From Magnetococcales bacterium (GTDB lineage Bacteria > Pseudomonadota > Magnetococcia > Magnetococcales > UBA8363), in assembly GCA_015232865.1 (NCBI GenBank), contig JADFYU010000045.1, forward strand, positions 1 through 18,897: 18,897 nt of DNA, read 5' to 3'. Both the position numbers and the translations under genes were made by a program. The notes beneath the pieces are model-generated. The model ran no database searches. It was not told the DNA's origin and saw only the letters and a program-made list of their open reading frames with translations. Positions 1-6,976 of the stretch are shown piece after piece; within the stretch, counting starts at the first letter, position 1, and every line of letters begins with the position of its first letter.

Positions 1-153
1 GGAGATGGACAAGCCGGCGGCGTCATCCTTGGCGCCATTTATCCGCAAACCGGATGAGAGTCTCTCAAAGGTTTTTCCCAGCTCGCCTGTCGATTTTGTC
101 AGGTGACGAGTGGCATTGAGAGATGCGACGTTTGTGTTGATTGCAAGTGCCAT
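1..153 (-). CDS. fliC: Flagellin, N-terminal part (cut by window edge)
   Basis: Only the first 51 codons are in the window; the gene runs off the left edge. The protein starts [18 protein letters not shown] and continues with [19 protein letters not shown], the conserved D0/D1 start of bacterial flagellin, the exported subunit of the flagellar filament. About 47 of the 51 residues equal those of the complete flagellin at 289-1152, so these are tandem paralogs. The ATG at 151-153 is fixed by the family N-terminus and by a Shine-Dalgarno TGGAGG (complement of 163-168). It is downstream of and co-oriented with the second flagellin, with a 135-bp spacer holding its own structured leader, so it is probably controlled separately. 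Whether the gene is complete cannot be seen. Confidence 0.95.
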   Translation of the reverse strand, partial: MALAINTNVASLNATRHLTKSTGELGKTFERLSSGLRINGAKDDAAGLSIS

Positions 154-162
154 TTTAAAGAT

Positions 163-255
163 CCTCCAGGATTTTGAATATCCGTGTATTCAACAAAAAT
201 TAGTACCTTCCGTGGTGTGGAGGTGGACCGTTCATTTTACAGGGCCGGTCCTACC
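163..255 (-). promoter_or_regulatory. Structured flagellin leader, copy 1
   Basis: This is the untranslated leader of the partial flagellin. In mRNA sense it holds: a stem-loop made of GGACC (complement of 247-251) and GGTCC (complement of 225-229) around a 17-nt loop starting GGCCC; a 3-bp lower helix GGU/ACC (253-255 with 222-224) offset by one bulged base; ACCUCC (complement of 219-224), which can pair with the Shine-Dalgarno at 163-168; and a second hairpin with arms 174-180 and 187-193. The same layout recurs in two other leaders with compensating base changes. I infer a cis-acting RNA element. A DNA operator remains possible because the transcription start is unknown. Confidence 0.6.
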
Positions 256-288
256 CTGAACTTAAAACTTTGATTCCGACTCGAATAA

Positions 289-1152
289 CTATCCCAACAG
301 TTGCAGGGCAATCTGCGGCTGCTGATTGGCCTGGGCCAGAATGGCCGTTCCAGCCTGCTGCATGATGGCGTTCTTGGTCAGGTTGGCCGTCTCGGTCGCA
401 ATGTCGGCATCCATGATCCGTGAACGAGCCGCTGAAGTATTCTCAGAAATATTGCTCAGGTTGGCGATAACCGACTCAAATCGATTCTGATAGGCGCCCA
501 ATTGAGAACGGAGAACCGAGACCGAATCCAACGCATTGTCCAGTTTGGAAATGGCGGAACCGATGTTGCCGGCCGCAGTTCCTGCAATCAGGCCGGCACC
601 GCTTCCGATACTCAAAGCCAGAGCACCGACACCGGTAGACAATCCCAAAGCATTGGTATCAGCCGTTCCAATCGTGACCTGAATGGTCTGCCCAACCTCT
701 GCACCAACCTGAAAATTCTTGGCCGCAAAGGTTCCGTCGAGCACCTTCAAACCGTTGAACTCGGTGGTGCTGGAGATCCGCTGAATCTCCGACATCAACT
801 GGGTTACCTCTTTTTGCAGGTCATCCCGATCACCGCCGGTCATGGTAGCGTTGTTGGCCTGAATGGCCAGTTCACGCATTCTCTGCATGGCATTGGTCGT
901 CTCGTTCAAAGCCCCTTCAGCGACCTGAACCAGAGAGATAGCGTCGTTGGTGTTGCGAATGGCCATGTTCAAACCACGGATTTGTGAGGTCATCCGGGTG
1001 GAGATCGACAGGCCGGCCGCGTCATCCTTGGCGCCATTGATTCTCAAACCAGAAGAGAGTCTCTCGAAGGTTCTGCCGAGATTGGACGTCGACTTCTGAA
1101 GGTGACGGGTTGCGTTTAAAGAAGCGACATTGGTGTTGATTGCGAGTGCCAT
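289..1152 (-). CDS. fliC: Flagellin (complete)
   Basis: 287-residue flagellin, the filament subunit secreted through the flagellar type III apparatus. The N-terminal D0/D1 region (about residues 1-140) begins [18 protein letters not shown] and contains [17 protein letters not shown] and MRELAIQA. The C-terminal D1/D0 region (about 200-287) contains [20 protein letters not shown] and ends in the typical [14 protein letters not shown]. The middle is short and rich in Gly and Ala, so the outer D2/D3 domains are essentially absent, as in many small proteobacterial flagellins. The ATG at 1150-1152 follows GGAGG (complement of 1162-1166). A second flagellin lies 135 bp downstream. No terminator hairpin is visible after the stop. 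Regulation is likely through the structured leader at 1162-1255. Confidence 0.98.
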   Translation of the reverse strand: MALAINTNVASLNATRHLQKSTSNLGRTFERLSSGLRINGAKDDAAGLSISTRMTSQIRGLNMAIRNTNDAISLVQVAEGALNETTNAMQRMRELAIQANNATMTGGDRDDLQKEVTQLMSEIQRISSTTEFNGLKVLDGTFAAKNFQVGAEVGQTIQVTIGTADTNALGLSTGVGALALSIGSGAGLIAGTAAGNIGSAISKLDNALDSVSVLRSQLGAYQNRFESVIANLSNISENTSAARSRIMDADIATETANLTKNAIMQQAGTAILAQANQQPQIALQLLG

Positions 1153-1161
1153 TGTAAAAAT

Positions 1162-1255
1162 CCTCCGATAATGCGAAAATCCCGTTTTCGCTATTTTAAT
1201 TCATACCAATCCCTGGTTTGGAGGTGGACATTCTTTTTCTGGGCCTGTCCGGACC
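1162..1255 (-). promoter_or_regulatory. Structured flagellin leader, copy 2
   Basis: Leader of the complete flagellin. In mRNA sense the stem is GGACA (complement of 1246-1250) with TGTCC (complement of 1226-1230), enclosing a 15-nt loop that again begins GGCCC. The lower GGU/ACC helix is made from 1253-1255 and 1223-1225 with two bulged bases. ACCUCC is the complement of 1220-1225. A second hairpin has arms 1173-1179 and 1185-1191 (GCGAAAA/TTTTCGC on the plus strand). The Shine-Dalgarno GGAGG is the complement of 1162-1166. The stem lies about 70-100 nt before the start codon, as in the other copies, while its base pairs differ from them. Confidence 0.6.
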
Positions 1256-1571
1256 ACTTAAAAAACCTGCCAGCAAAAATCAGTATTAAATTGCTTTGGT
1301 GTTGACGATTCAGACTTCCAGTTTGTCAAAATCAAACAAACCTGTCCCAATCTTATCCAACAAACAATCTAAGACATCAAGTTGCATGGATTCCACGAAA
1401 ATCGTTAAAAATAACTTTTCCCGAATCCCGGATTGACCCACCAAGAACAGCAAACAGATCACGCTTGCCGAGCCAATCCAAAACATATAAAATACACTAA
1501 TAAATTGAATGGTTGTCCACTATTTCAGGTTGACTGTCATCCTTTTGACAAGCAAACCAATCGAGTCATAA

Positions 1572-1715
1572 TCAACATTTTTTCCAAAGAAGTTTGGGTT
1601 GATCAATACTCAGACCACAGACTGCATGTACTCGGACTGGGCCGACCACCTGAGTGTTGGTCTTAGTGGCGCATCGCGGAGGGGATCCGCTTCTGGTATC
1701 TTTGAATTGAAACAT
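1572..1715 (-). CDS. Possible 47-residue ORF behind the orphan leader
   Basis: A short frame starts at ATG 1713-1715, eight bases after a perfect GGAGG (complement of 1724-1728), exactly where the flagellin start codon sits relative to the leader in the other two copies. The predicted peptide begins MFQFKDTRSGSPPRC and ends LLWKKC. It has no flagellin similarity, signal peptide or membrane segment that I can recognise. Either this is a chance frame created when the flagellin originally behind this leader was lost, or a small peptide under the same control. Position and ribosome binding site favour translation; composition does not. I do not recognise it. Confidence 0.2.
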   Translation of the reverse strand: MFQFKDTRSGSPPRCATKTNTQVVGPVRVHAVCGLSIDQPKLLWKKC

Positions 1716-1722
1716 GGTACTG

Positions 1723-1814
1723 ACCTCCAAAAAACGGCTAATCCATTAAAAGCCGTGCAAGTACCGTCCGTGGCCGGGAGGTGGGTTGTTCATTTTACAG
1801 GGCCAACCCTAACC
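1723..1814 (-). promoter_or_regulatory. Orphan copy of the structured flagellin leader (copy 3)
   Basis: Positions 1770-1810 align with the copy-1 leader (202-252): the plus-strand strings GTTCATTTTACAGGGCC and GGAGGTGG are identical. The stem is GGGTT (complement of 1805-1809) with AACCC (complement of 1783-1787); the lower GGU/ACC helix is 1812-1814 with 1780-1782 and two bulged bases; ACCUCC is the complement of 1777-1782; a second hairpin pairs 1735-1739 (CGGCT) with 1751-1755 (AGCCG). The Shine-Dalgarno GGAGGT is the complement of 1723-1728. No flagellin follows. A weak sigma-28-like match (TCAAGTCG, 12 nt, ATCGATAG in mRNA sense) lies upstream near 1825-1855, too poor to call as a promoter. 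Confidence 0.55.
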
Positions 1815-1884
1815 CATGGACATCTATCGATAAAAGAGCAAACCGACTTGAATGAAAACTGTCTGGCCGGTGTTTCGAATCAGC

Positions 1885-1904
1885 ACTTGATCATGATATC
1901 AAGT
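1885..1904. repeat. Inverted repeat ACTTGAT / ATCAAGT
   Basis: Seven-base arms at 1885-1891 and 1898-1904 surround a 6-nt centre. There is no T-run on either side, so it does not look like an intrinsic terminator. It could be an operator or a chance palindrome. It lies upstream of the orphan flagellin leader in that leader's reading direction. Confidence 0.35.
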
Positions 1905-1971
1905 AGAACCTTCCTGGTTGGTGATCCGGTAACCATCTCTTCCGTCTGTTACTAACTTTTCGGTCGGGTTT

Positions 1972-1994
1972 TGCTCAATCTTGAGCACTTTTTT
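1972..1994 (+). terminator. Rho-independent terminator-like hairpin
   Basis: The arms TGCTCAA (1972-1978) and TTGAGCA (1981-1987) pair perfectly around a two-base centre (in practice a 4-nt loop after the last pair opens) and are followed by C and six T residues (1989-1994). This is terminator geometry for plus-strand transcription only. No plus-strand protein gene is seen before it, so it would end an untranslated or antisense transcript if used. Confidence 0.45.
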
Positions 1995-2250
1995 ATCGTT
2001 TCACCAAACGCTTGATTGACTGCCGCTTGGTCTTTAATTTTCGACTGTTTCCCGCCTGCTGAGTACTCTTATCGGTGCTGCTGCAACATCCTTTAAGGTT
2101 TCTTTTTATTTTTTCAGACTCCCTTTATTCCAAACCAGTTTTTAGAGACAAAGGCCCAAATTCATCGGCCATGTAACACTTATCGGACCGGTTATCGAAT
2201 CCTTGAGGTTTTTTTTCACGTGGCGGCCATTTTTTTATTCAATACGACAA

Positions 2251-2775
2251 TTACTCCTCACGATTGCGTTTTTCAGCAATGGAAACACCCAACTCATTGG
2301 CCAGGGCTATGGCGTTCCCACCCTGCATCTTGCCCAGAATCTTACCCGCCGATTTTTCAGACATCACCTTCAACACTTTTACAGCGGTATCCTGATCGAT
2401 GGATTGCAGACCCAGCGCAGCCGATTTGACCTTCATGCTACTGTAGATCTTGGATAGACGAGCGATATTGGCGGCGTCAATTTCTTTCTCTTTGGTCAGA
2501 TCTTTCTGAATTACATCGCGTAGTTTTTCCAGGTTTTCAATCCGCTTAGCCAGTTTCTCTTCCAATCTGATCAAATCATTCTCACGGATTTCCAACTCCT
2601 TTGCCCGTTCATCCAGATTGAGCCGACGCTCCTCAAGGGATTTAAGCAATAACAAAGGGTCTTTGATGACCCCAGGGGTATCATCGGCGTAACCGGATAT
2701 CGGATTGCAGACAACCAGGGCGATCAAAACGGCCAATCTCCAGGTGCGAAAATGAAAAATGCAGTGTCTGTTCAC
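2251..2775 (-). CDS. MotE-like periplasmic/inner-membrane motility protein (MgtE_N-type C-terminus)
   Basis: About 174 residues from the GTG at 2773-2775. Residues 1-30 resemble a signal peptide or membrane anchor (core LAVLIALVVC, then PISGYA). Residues about 40-98 are a long charged coiled coil (LEERRLNLDERAKELEIREN). Residues about 103-165 resemble the MgtE N-terminal-like domain (ARLSKIYSSMK, MSEKSAGKILGKM, AIALANEL). That order matches the MotE-type proteins of alphaproteobacteria, which lie near flagellar genes and act at the motor. I chose the GTG because AGAGAGAGG precedes it and it follows the fliJ-like stop by 19 bp; an ATG at 2824-2826 would overlap that gene and put 17 odd residues before the signal. 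Likely co-transcribed with the FliJ-like gene. The assignment is by architecture. Confidence 0.7.
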   Translation of the reverse strand: MNRHCIFHFRTWRLAVLIALVVCNPISGYADDTPGVIKDPLLLLKSLEERRLNLDERAKELEIRENDLIRLEEKLAKRIENLEKLRDVIQKDLTKEKEIDAANIARLSKIYSSMKVKSAALGLQSIDQDTAVKVLKVMSEKSAGKILGKMQGGNAIALANELGVSIAEKRNREE

Positions 2776-2794
2776 AGAGAACCTCTCTCTTTGT

Positions 2795-3223
2795 TTAAGT
2801 ATGGATCTGACTCTGAAAAATACCAATCATGTCCAGCTCTTTATTATCTTTCAGGCGCTGCTCTTTTTTGCGTTGCGCCTCCTCTTTTTCCGCCATTTTT
2901 TCCGCCTGCTGCAATTGGGTTCTGGAGGCCAGCCAGATCTTCTTGGCCGCATTGGCCTGTTGCTGGGCCAGGGTTATTTTTTCTTGCAGCTTTTGGACAC
3001 GCCACGTTTGCCCGCGAAAAAAATCGTCAAATCGATAGGTTCCAAACACCCCCTGCTGCCCCACCATGTCGCAGGACATTCGGCGTCCCTCTTCCGTTTC
3101 GATATTCAGTTCGCGAATTTTCTGACGAAACCCCTCAATCCGGCTTAAAACATGGGCATAAGCCAACCCATCCGCCTCCTCCCTGATTTTCCGCAATTCA
3201 ACCAGCCTGGAAAAACGACCCAT
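2795..3223 (-). CDS. fliJ: FliJ-like flagellar export protein
   Basis: 142 residues, close to the usual size of FliJ (about 147), and almost entirely charged alpha-helical coiled coil. The N-terminus MGRFSRLVELRKIREEADG fits the FliJ start (F-x-x-L-x-x-L-x-x-I-R). FliJ is the cytoplasmic stalk of the FliI ATPase ring in the flagellar type III export gate and helps escort chaperones. The ATG at 3221-3223 follows TGAGGAAAATC; a longer frame up to 3301 would add a Cys-rich hydrophobic segment foreign to the family. It is the first gene of a two-gene minus-strand unit with the MotE-like gene. The usual neighbour fliI is not directly upstream; a divergent protease gene is there instead. FliJ proteins diverge strongly, so this rests on length, coiled coil and context. 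Confidence 0.72.
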   Translation of the reverse strand: MGRFSRLVELRKIREEADGLAYAHVLSRIEGFRQKIRELNIETEEGRRMSCDMVGQQGVFGTYRFDDFFRGQTWRVQKLQEKITLAQQQANAAKKIWLASRTQLQQAEKMAEKEEAQRKKEQRLKDNKELDMIGIFQSQIHT

Positions 3224-3426
3224 GATTTTCCTCACCCAAAAGAATAAACTCGCCAAAATACCAGCAATCAGACACACTGGACAAATCGATGATCCACCCA
3301 CATCTCAGCATGAAAAAAGCTGGAAAGCAAAGACCATGGAACCCGTATGCCGACTCTTTGGCCGTATAAAACAAAACAACACCCGACCAGCCAGGAAAAC
3401 CGCTTAACCAGATAAGAGCAATAATC

Positions 3427-4794
3427 ATGCCTAAAAACTCAATCTTTTCCAGCCTATTTTTGGCCCTCTCTCTTCTATTGTCTCCACTCTCTGGGCTGTG
3501 GGCGGAATCGGGCAAACAGCAGATTGTTTTGATCTCGGACCCTGAACTCTCTGATTTTCTCGAAATACTTGCAAAACCGCTCATTGAAGAGGCCGGCCTG
3601 CTCTCAGAAAATGTCCGATTTCACGTTATCCTCAACTCAGACCTGAACGCTATGGCGCTACCGAGTAACGATATCATTCTCAACAGCGGTCTGCTGCTCA
3701 GAGCAGAAAGTCGAGACGAGGTGGCAGGGGTGATGGCCCATGAAATTGCACATCTATCCGCCGGCCATCACATACAGCTCAAATCAGAACTCAAAAATCT
3801 CTCCTTGCAATCGTTACTTTTTGGCGCGTTGGGGGTGGCGGCCGGCGTAGCTTCCGGAGATAGTCGTGTCGCTCAGGCCACCATCATGGGCGGCACCGCC
3901 GCCGGTCACACCCATCTGTTGGCCGGGCAGCGACGGAAAGAGACTCAAGCCGACCGCCTGGCTGTTCTTTACCTGTCCAAGGCCGGTTTCGAACCCCAAG
4001 GTCTGTCGGCCTTCATGGAGCGAATCCAAAAGGAGCAAAAAGGCAGCACCCTCCCACCGCCCTATCTACTCTCACACCCCTTAAGCTCAACACGATTGGT
4101 GGAAATCCGCCAGATGGCCAAGGACAACCGGCCAAGCTTCCAACGGCCAGAGTCGGAAAAAGAGGTGTTGATACGGGTCCAGGCCAAACTGCTGGCCGCC
4201 AGCATCGACCCACCCGACCCTATCATCCAACAATTTGAGAGCCAATTAAAAAAAGACCCCAACCACCACACCGCCCGTTACGGTCTTGGGGTCGCTCAGC
4301 GCTATGCGGGAAAACTGCCGGAGTCCGAATCCCATTTTACCCGGTTACTTACACAATATATCGATGACCCCTATATTCTCTGGGAACGCGGAAGAACACG
4401 GGTAGATTGGGGCAAGATGGTTGAAGCGGAAAATGATTTCAGAAAGGCACTGCTCGCGCTACCCAAGAATCAAGATTTTCTCTACTGGCTGGCCTTTACC
4501 CTGAGCGAACAGAAAAAATATCAGGGTGCTGGCCGGATTTTGCGCAAACTCACCATTAAATACCCAAGAGATTCTCAATATTTTTATTTGTTAGGCATGG
4601 TCGAAGGCAAAAACAACCGCCCCGCCTCCGGCCATCTGGCTCTGGGCCGATACTACGCTCTGAGACAAGAGTACACGACAGCTCTCTGGCATTTAAACGA
4701 ATCCATCCGCCTTTTCCCGGAACAGTCCATCGAACGAAATATTGCCAAGGAGGAAAAGAGCCGGGTCAATGCGTTGGTCAGCAAGAAGGAGTAA
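3427..4794 (+). CDS. Exported M48 metalloprotease with TPR domain (BepA-like)
   Basis: 455 residues. A Sec signal peptide (residues 1-26, hydrophobic SLFLALSLLLSPLSGLWA) precedes an M48 peptidase domain with zinc motif HEIAH (105-109) and third-ligand glutamate in KETQAD (E172), plus the conserved SHP...R region near 216-223. A Gly/Ala-rich helical segment (about 125-160) lies between them. From about 255 to the end there are TPR-like helices (YGLGVAQRYAGKLPESESHF, FLYWLAFTLSEQKKYQGAGR). This is the layout of BepA (YfgC), a periplasmic protease/chaperone for outer-membrane protein quality control; length is near that of BepA (about 487). The ATG at 3427 has only a weak ribosome site but sits right before the signal peptide. 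It diverges from fliJ over about 200 bp and converges with the next gene, leaving 20 bp. Confidence 0.9.
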   Translation: MPKNSIFSSLFLALSLLLSPLSGLWAESGKQQIVLISDPELSDFLEILAKPLIEEAGLLSENVRFHVILNSDLNAMALPSNDIILNSGLLLRAESRDEVAGVMAHEIAHLSAGHHIQLKSELKNLSLQSLLFGALGVAAGVASGDSRVAQATIMGGTAAGHTHLLAGQRRKETQADRLAVLYLSKAGFEPQGLSAFMERIQKEQKGSTLPPPYLLSHPLSSTRLVEIRQMAKDNRPSFQRPESEKEVLIRVQAKLLAASIDPPDPIIQQFESQLKKDPNHHTARYGLGVAQRYAGKLPESESHFTRLLTQYIDDPYILWERGRTRVDWGKMVEAENDFRKALLALPKNQDFLYWLAFTLSEQKKYQGAGRILRKLTIKYPRDSQYFYLLGMVEGKNNRPASGHLALGRYYALRQEYTTALWHLNESIRLFPEQSIERNIAKEEKSRVNALVSKKE

Positions 4795-4814
4795 CGGCAC
4801 CTCTGTGTATCAAG

Positions 4815-6563
4815 TCACGGAGTCTGAAACAGTTCGGCAGCCTCCAACCAGGCCCCTTGCTCCACCAGGATCTTGGCAGCCGCCTGCCTGGGCGATTGCG
4901 GCAATAATGCGTCCCAAGCGGGGTCCGCCTCTCCGCTCTTTCCATCAAAGGCCAATTCCAAATAGAGGGTCAAGGCACTGCTAACCTCCCCTTCGGACTG
5001 TTTATCCAGTGCCTGTTGATAGCGCAAAGCCCGACGAATGGCCAGGTTTTCCCGCTGAGAGGAGAGCAGACGGCGCAGTTGGGCGGCTGCAATCACCTGT
5101 CGTCGTTGGGTCAGGGCAAACATGACATCCACCACCAGCTTGATCCGCTCTCCCTCCAACTTAAAATCTGGCCACGGCTGACGCAAAAGATGATAGAGGT
5201 CCGCATCGGCCGGCTGCTGATTGGCGGCCAACAGACGCAGACGCAAGACCATGGCCGACTCACCCGGCAGACGATCCAATAAAGTCCAGGCCCGATCGGC
5301 GTCATTCAATCTGGAATCGGTGGCTGATAGTGGCTCTTTGACACAATCCATTGGCTTGGCGGGTGGCTGAAGAGAAATCAAAACCAGCTGATCGGAGATG
5401 GATTTTTTCTCTGGCTCGTCCGTTGTCCCCATGGGGTTTGCCCGGTGCGGGCGGACAACGGCCGCTTCCTGGTTTAAGCGAAAATGGGCTTTGGCCAGCA
5501 GATAACGCAATTGGGGGTCCAGAGGATGGGGCAAGAGACCCTGATCGGAAAGTGGACCCAACGCTTGAAACAGGCCGATGGGACTCTTCAATTCACCTGC
5601 CAACAACTGATCCAGTGCCGCCTCCCGCATTTCGGGGGGAGTTCCGGCCCGAAGCAACGTTTTGATCGCCATTAAATTGGAGCCGTCAACCCCTTTTTTC
5701 TTGGCATGATAGGCTGAAAGAGCCTGTTTCAACAGCTCTTGATAGAACGACATCAATCGAGAACCGAATTTTTTTTGCAGCCCGGACTCAACCAGGTCAA
5801 AAGCTTGTTGCCAACGGTTATGCTCCACATGCCAGAGTGCCACCGCCTCGATCCACTGCCGCCCATTGCGACCGACCTGCTCCAGAGTGAGTGCGGACAA
5901 CTGGCTAAAAAATCCCGCCGCCGCCTGTTCGTCCTTTTTTAATTGGGAGAGTCTGGCCAGACCGATCAATAAGAGGGGATCGGGGTTTGGACGCTGATTA
6001 TCCTGGGCATAAAGATCGAGAAGCAGTTGCGCCTCCGATAGGGCGCCGGATTGCAAGGCCACCAGCCCCAATCCCCGCTGAGCCTCAAACCGATTCGGAT
6101 GATCGGCATGGTCTGTCATAAAACGGGTATAGTGATCGCGGGCTTTGTCAAACTGTCCGGCAGACAGATAGCACTGAGCCAGAAACAAGTGGAATTCGGG
6201 GCGGGATTTGAATGTATGATGAGAAAGCCCCTCCAGCAAGGAGAGCGCCTCGGCAAAAGATTCCAGAGCCATCAAAGCGGAAATCTTGACTTGAGTCCAT
6301 TCGGAAACAGCCAGGGGCGAGCGACCCTGTTCGAGAATCTGGTTGGCCAACCGAAGCACCAACAGCGGCGCACCATCCGCAATCAAAGCCTCCGCTTTAC
6401 CCGGCTCCAGAACCAACCCCGGATTGGATGCCGTCGCCCTGGAGAGAGACTCTTCTTGAATGATCGTCGGATCAATGGTCTGGCCACCAACCCAACCGGG
6501 GCAGAGAAAAAAAACCCACCCGGTCAGGCCAGCCAAAAAGGAAACCAACCGCCTGGCATTCAT
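4815..6563 (-). CDS. Exported TPR-repeat protein of unknown function
   Basis: About 582 residues. Residues 1-28 form a signal peptide (MNARRLVSFLAGLTGWVFF, then GWVGGQ). The remainder is Leu/Ala/Gln-rich helical hairpins with TPR spacing, clearest at ALMALESFAEALSLLEGL, FHLFLAQCYLSAGQFDKARD and LGLVALQSGALSEAQLLLDL. No catalytic motif is seen. It begins 11 bp after panD and is surely in the same transcript, yet it has no evident link to pantothenate synthesis; an envelope scaffold or assembly role is only inference. The start is uncertain: ATG 6561-6563 is used here; a TTG at 6576-6578 overlapping the panD stop would add five residues. Neither has a strong Shine-Dalgarno, which suggests translational coupling. 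The stop is 20 bp from the convergent M48 protease stop. Confidence 0.75.
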   Translation of the reverse strand: MNARRLVSFLAGLTGWVFFLCPGWVGGQTIDPTIIQEESLSRATASNPGLVLEPGKAEALIADGAPLLVLRLANQILEQGRSPLAVSEWTQVKISALMALESFAEALSLLEGLSHHTFKSRPEFHLFLAQCYLSAGQFDKARDHYTRFMTDHADHPNRFEAQRGLGLVALQSGALSEAQLLLDLYAQDNQRPNPDPLLLIGLARLSQLKKDEQAAAGFFSQLSALTLEQVGRNGRQWIEAVALWHVEHNRWQQAFDLVESGLQKKFGSRLMSFYQELLKQALSAYHAKKKGVDGSNLMAIKTLLRAGTPPEMREAALDQLLAGELKSPIGLFQALGPLSDQGLLPHPLDPQLRYLLAKAHFRLNQEAAVVRPHRANPMGTTDEPEKKSISDQLVLISLQPPAKPMDCVKEPLSATDSRLNDADRAWTLLDRLPGESAMVLRLRLLAANQQPADADLYHLLRQPWPDFKLEGERIKLVVDVMFALTQRRQVIAAAQLRRLLSSQRENLAIRRALRYQQALDKQSEGEVSSALTLYLELAFDGKSGEADPAWDALLPQSPRQAAAKILVEQGAWLEAAELFQTP

Positions 6564-6574
6564 CGGCGAGATGA

Positions 6575-6955
6575 TCAAGCGGCCTGGGCGGGGATGGCAT
6601 GTCCCAATCGTTTGATCCGGTTTGATTCATCCACATAGACCAACCGGGGCTGGTGACTATCGGCCTCTTTTTCACTCATACGGGCATAAGCGGCGATAAT
6701 CAGGATATCACCGGGTGTGGCTTTATGAGCTGCGGAGCCGTTTACCGAGATCATACCACTGCCCCGCTCACCACGAATGGCATAGGTGACCAGACGCTCG
6801 CCATTGGTCACGTTCCACAGGTGGATTTCTTCATATTCCCGCATCCCAGCGGCATCCATCAAATCCTCATCGATGGCGCAAGAGCCTTCATAGTGAAGAT
6901 CCGCATCGGTCACTGTTGCCCGGTGAATTTTACATTTAAGTAGAGATAACTCCAT
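6575..6955 (-). CDS. panD: Aspartate 1-decarboxylase
   Basis: 126 residues, the normal length of PanD, the pyruvoyl enzyme that makes beta-alanine from L-aspartate for pantothenate. The self-cleavage site Gly24-Ser25 is present in YEGSCAID, where Ser25 becomes the pyruvoyl group. Other family marks are Lys9 and His11 in [22 protein letters not shown] and SVNGSAAH. The ATG at 6953-6955 follows AAGGAAAGAGG. It lies 21 bp after panC and 11 bp before the exported TPR gene, forming panB-panC-panD-TPR. Full PanD presence means beta-alanine is made in-house. Confidence 0.97.
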   Translation of the reverse strand: MELSLLKCKIHRATVTDADLHYEGSCAIDEDLMDAAGMREYEEIHLWNVTNGERLVTYAIRGERGSGMISVNGSAAHKATPGDILIIAAYARMSEKEADSHQPRLVYVDESNRIKRLGHAIPAQAA

Positions 6956-6976
6956 CTGCCTCTTTCCTTATAAAAG

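Larger units (their letters stand above)
1153..2250. other. 1.1-kb region without a convincing protein gene
   Basis: This stretch between the complete flagellin and the MotE-like gene contains the flagellin leader at 1162-1255, an orphan leader copy at 1723-1814, an inverted repeat at 1885-1904 and a plus-strand terminator-like hairpin at 1972-1994. It is visibly more AT-rich than the neighbouring genes. The open frames on both strands have no recognisable family, low-complexity composition and no good ribosome binding sites, apart from the 47-codon frame behind the orphan leader. I see no clear tRNA, insertion sequence ends or attachment site. A deleted flagellin gene is a reasonable explanation for the orphan leader. 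Confidence 0.6.

Noticed and set aside
502..987. Plus-strand open frame of 161 codons across the flagellin gene
   Set aside because: It is antisense to a certain flagellin, with no recognisable domain; its openness follows from flagellin codon bias.
1815..1860. Sigma-28 or sigma-54 promoter for the flagellin leaders
   Set aside because: Only a weak sigma-28-like match (5 of 8 in each half, 12-nt spacer) is seen for the orphan copy, and nothing convincing at the other two leaders; no sigma-54 GG/GC pair with correct spacing fits all three.
1599..1955. Plus-strand frame of 118 codons in the gene-free region
   Set aside because: It runs antisense through the orphan flagellin leader, has no ribosome site and no family resemblance.
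2776..2826. Longer start (ATG 2824-2826) for the MotE-like protein
   Set aside because: It overlaps the fliJ-like gene and places 17 unusual residues before the signal sequence; the GTG at 2773-2775 has a better ribosome site.
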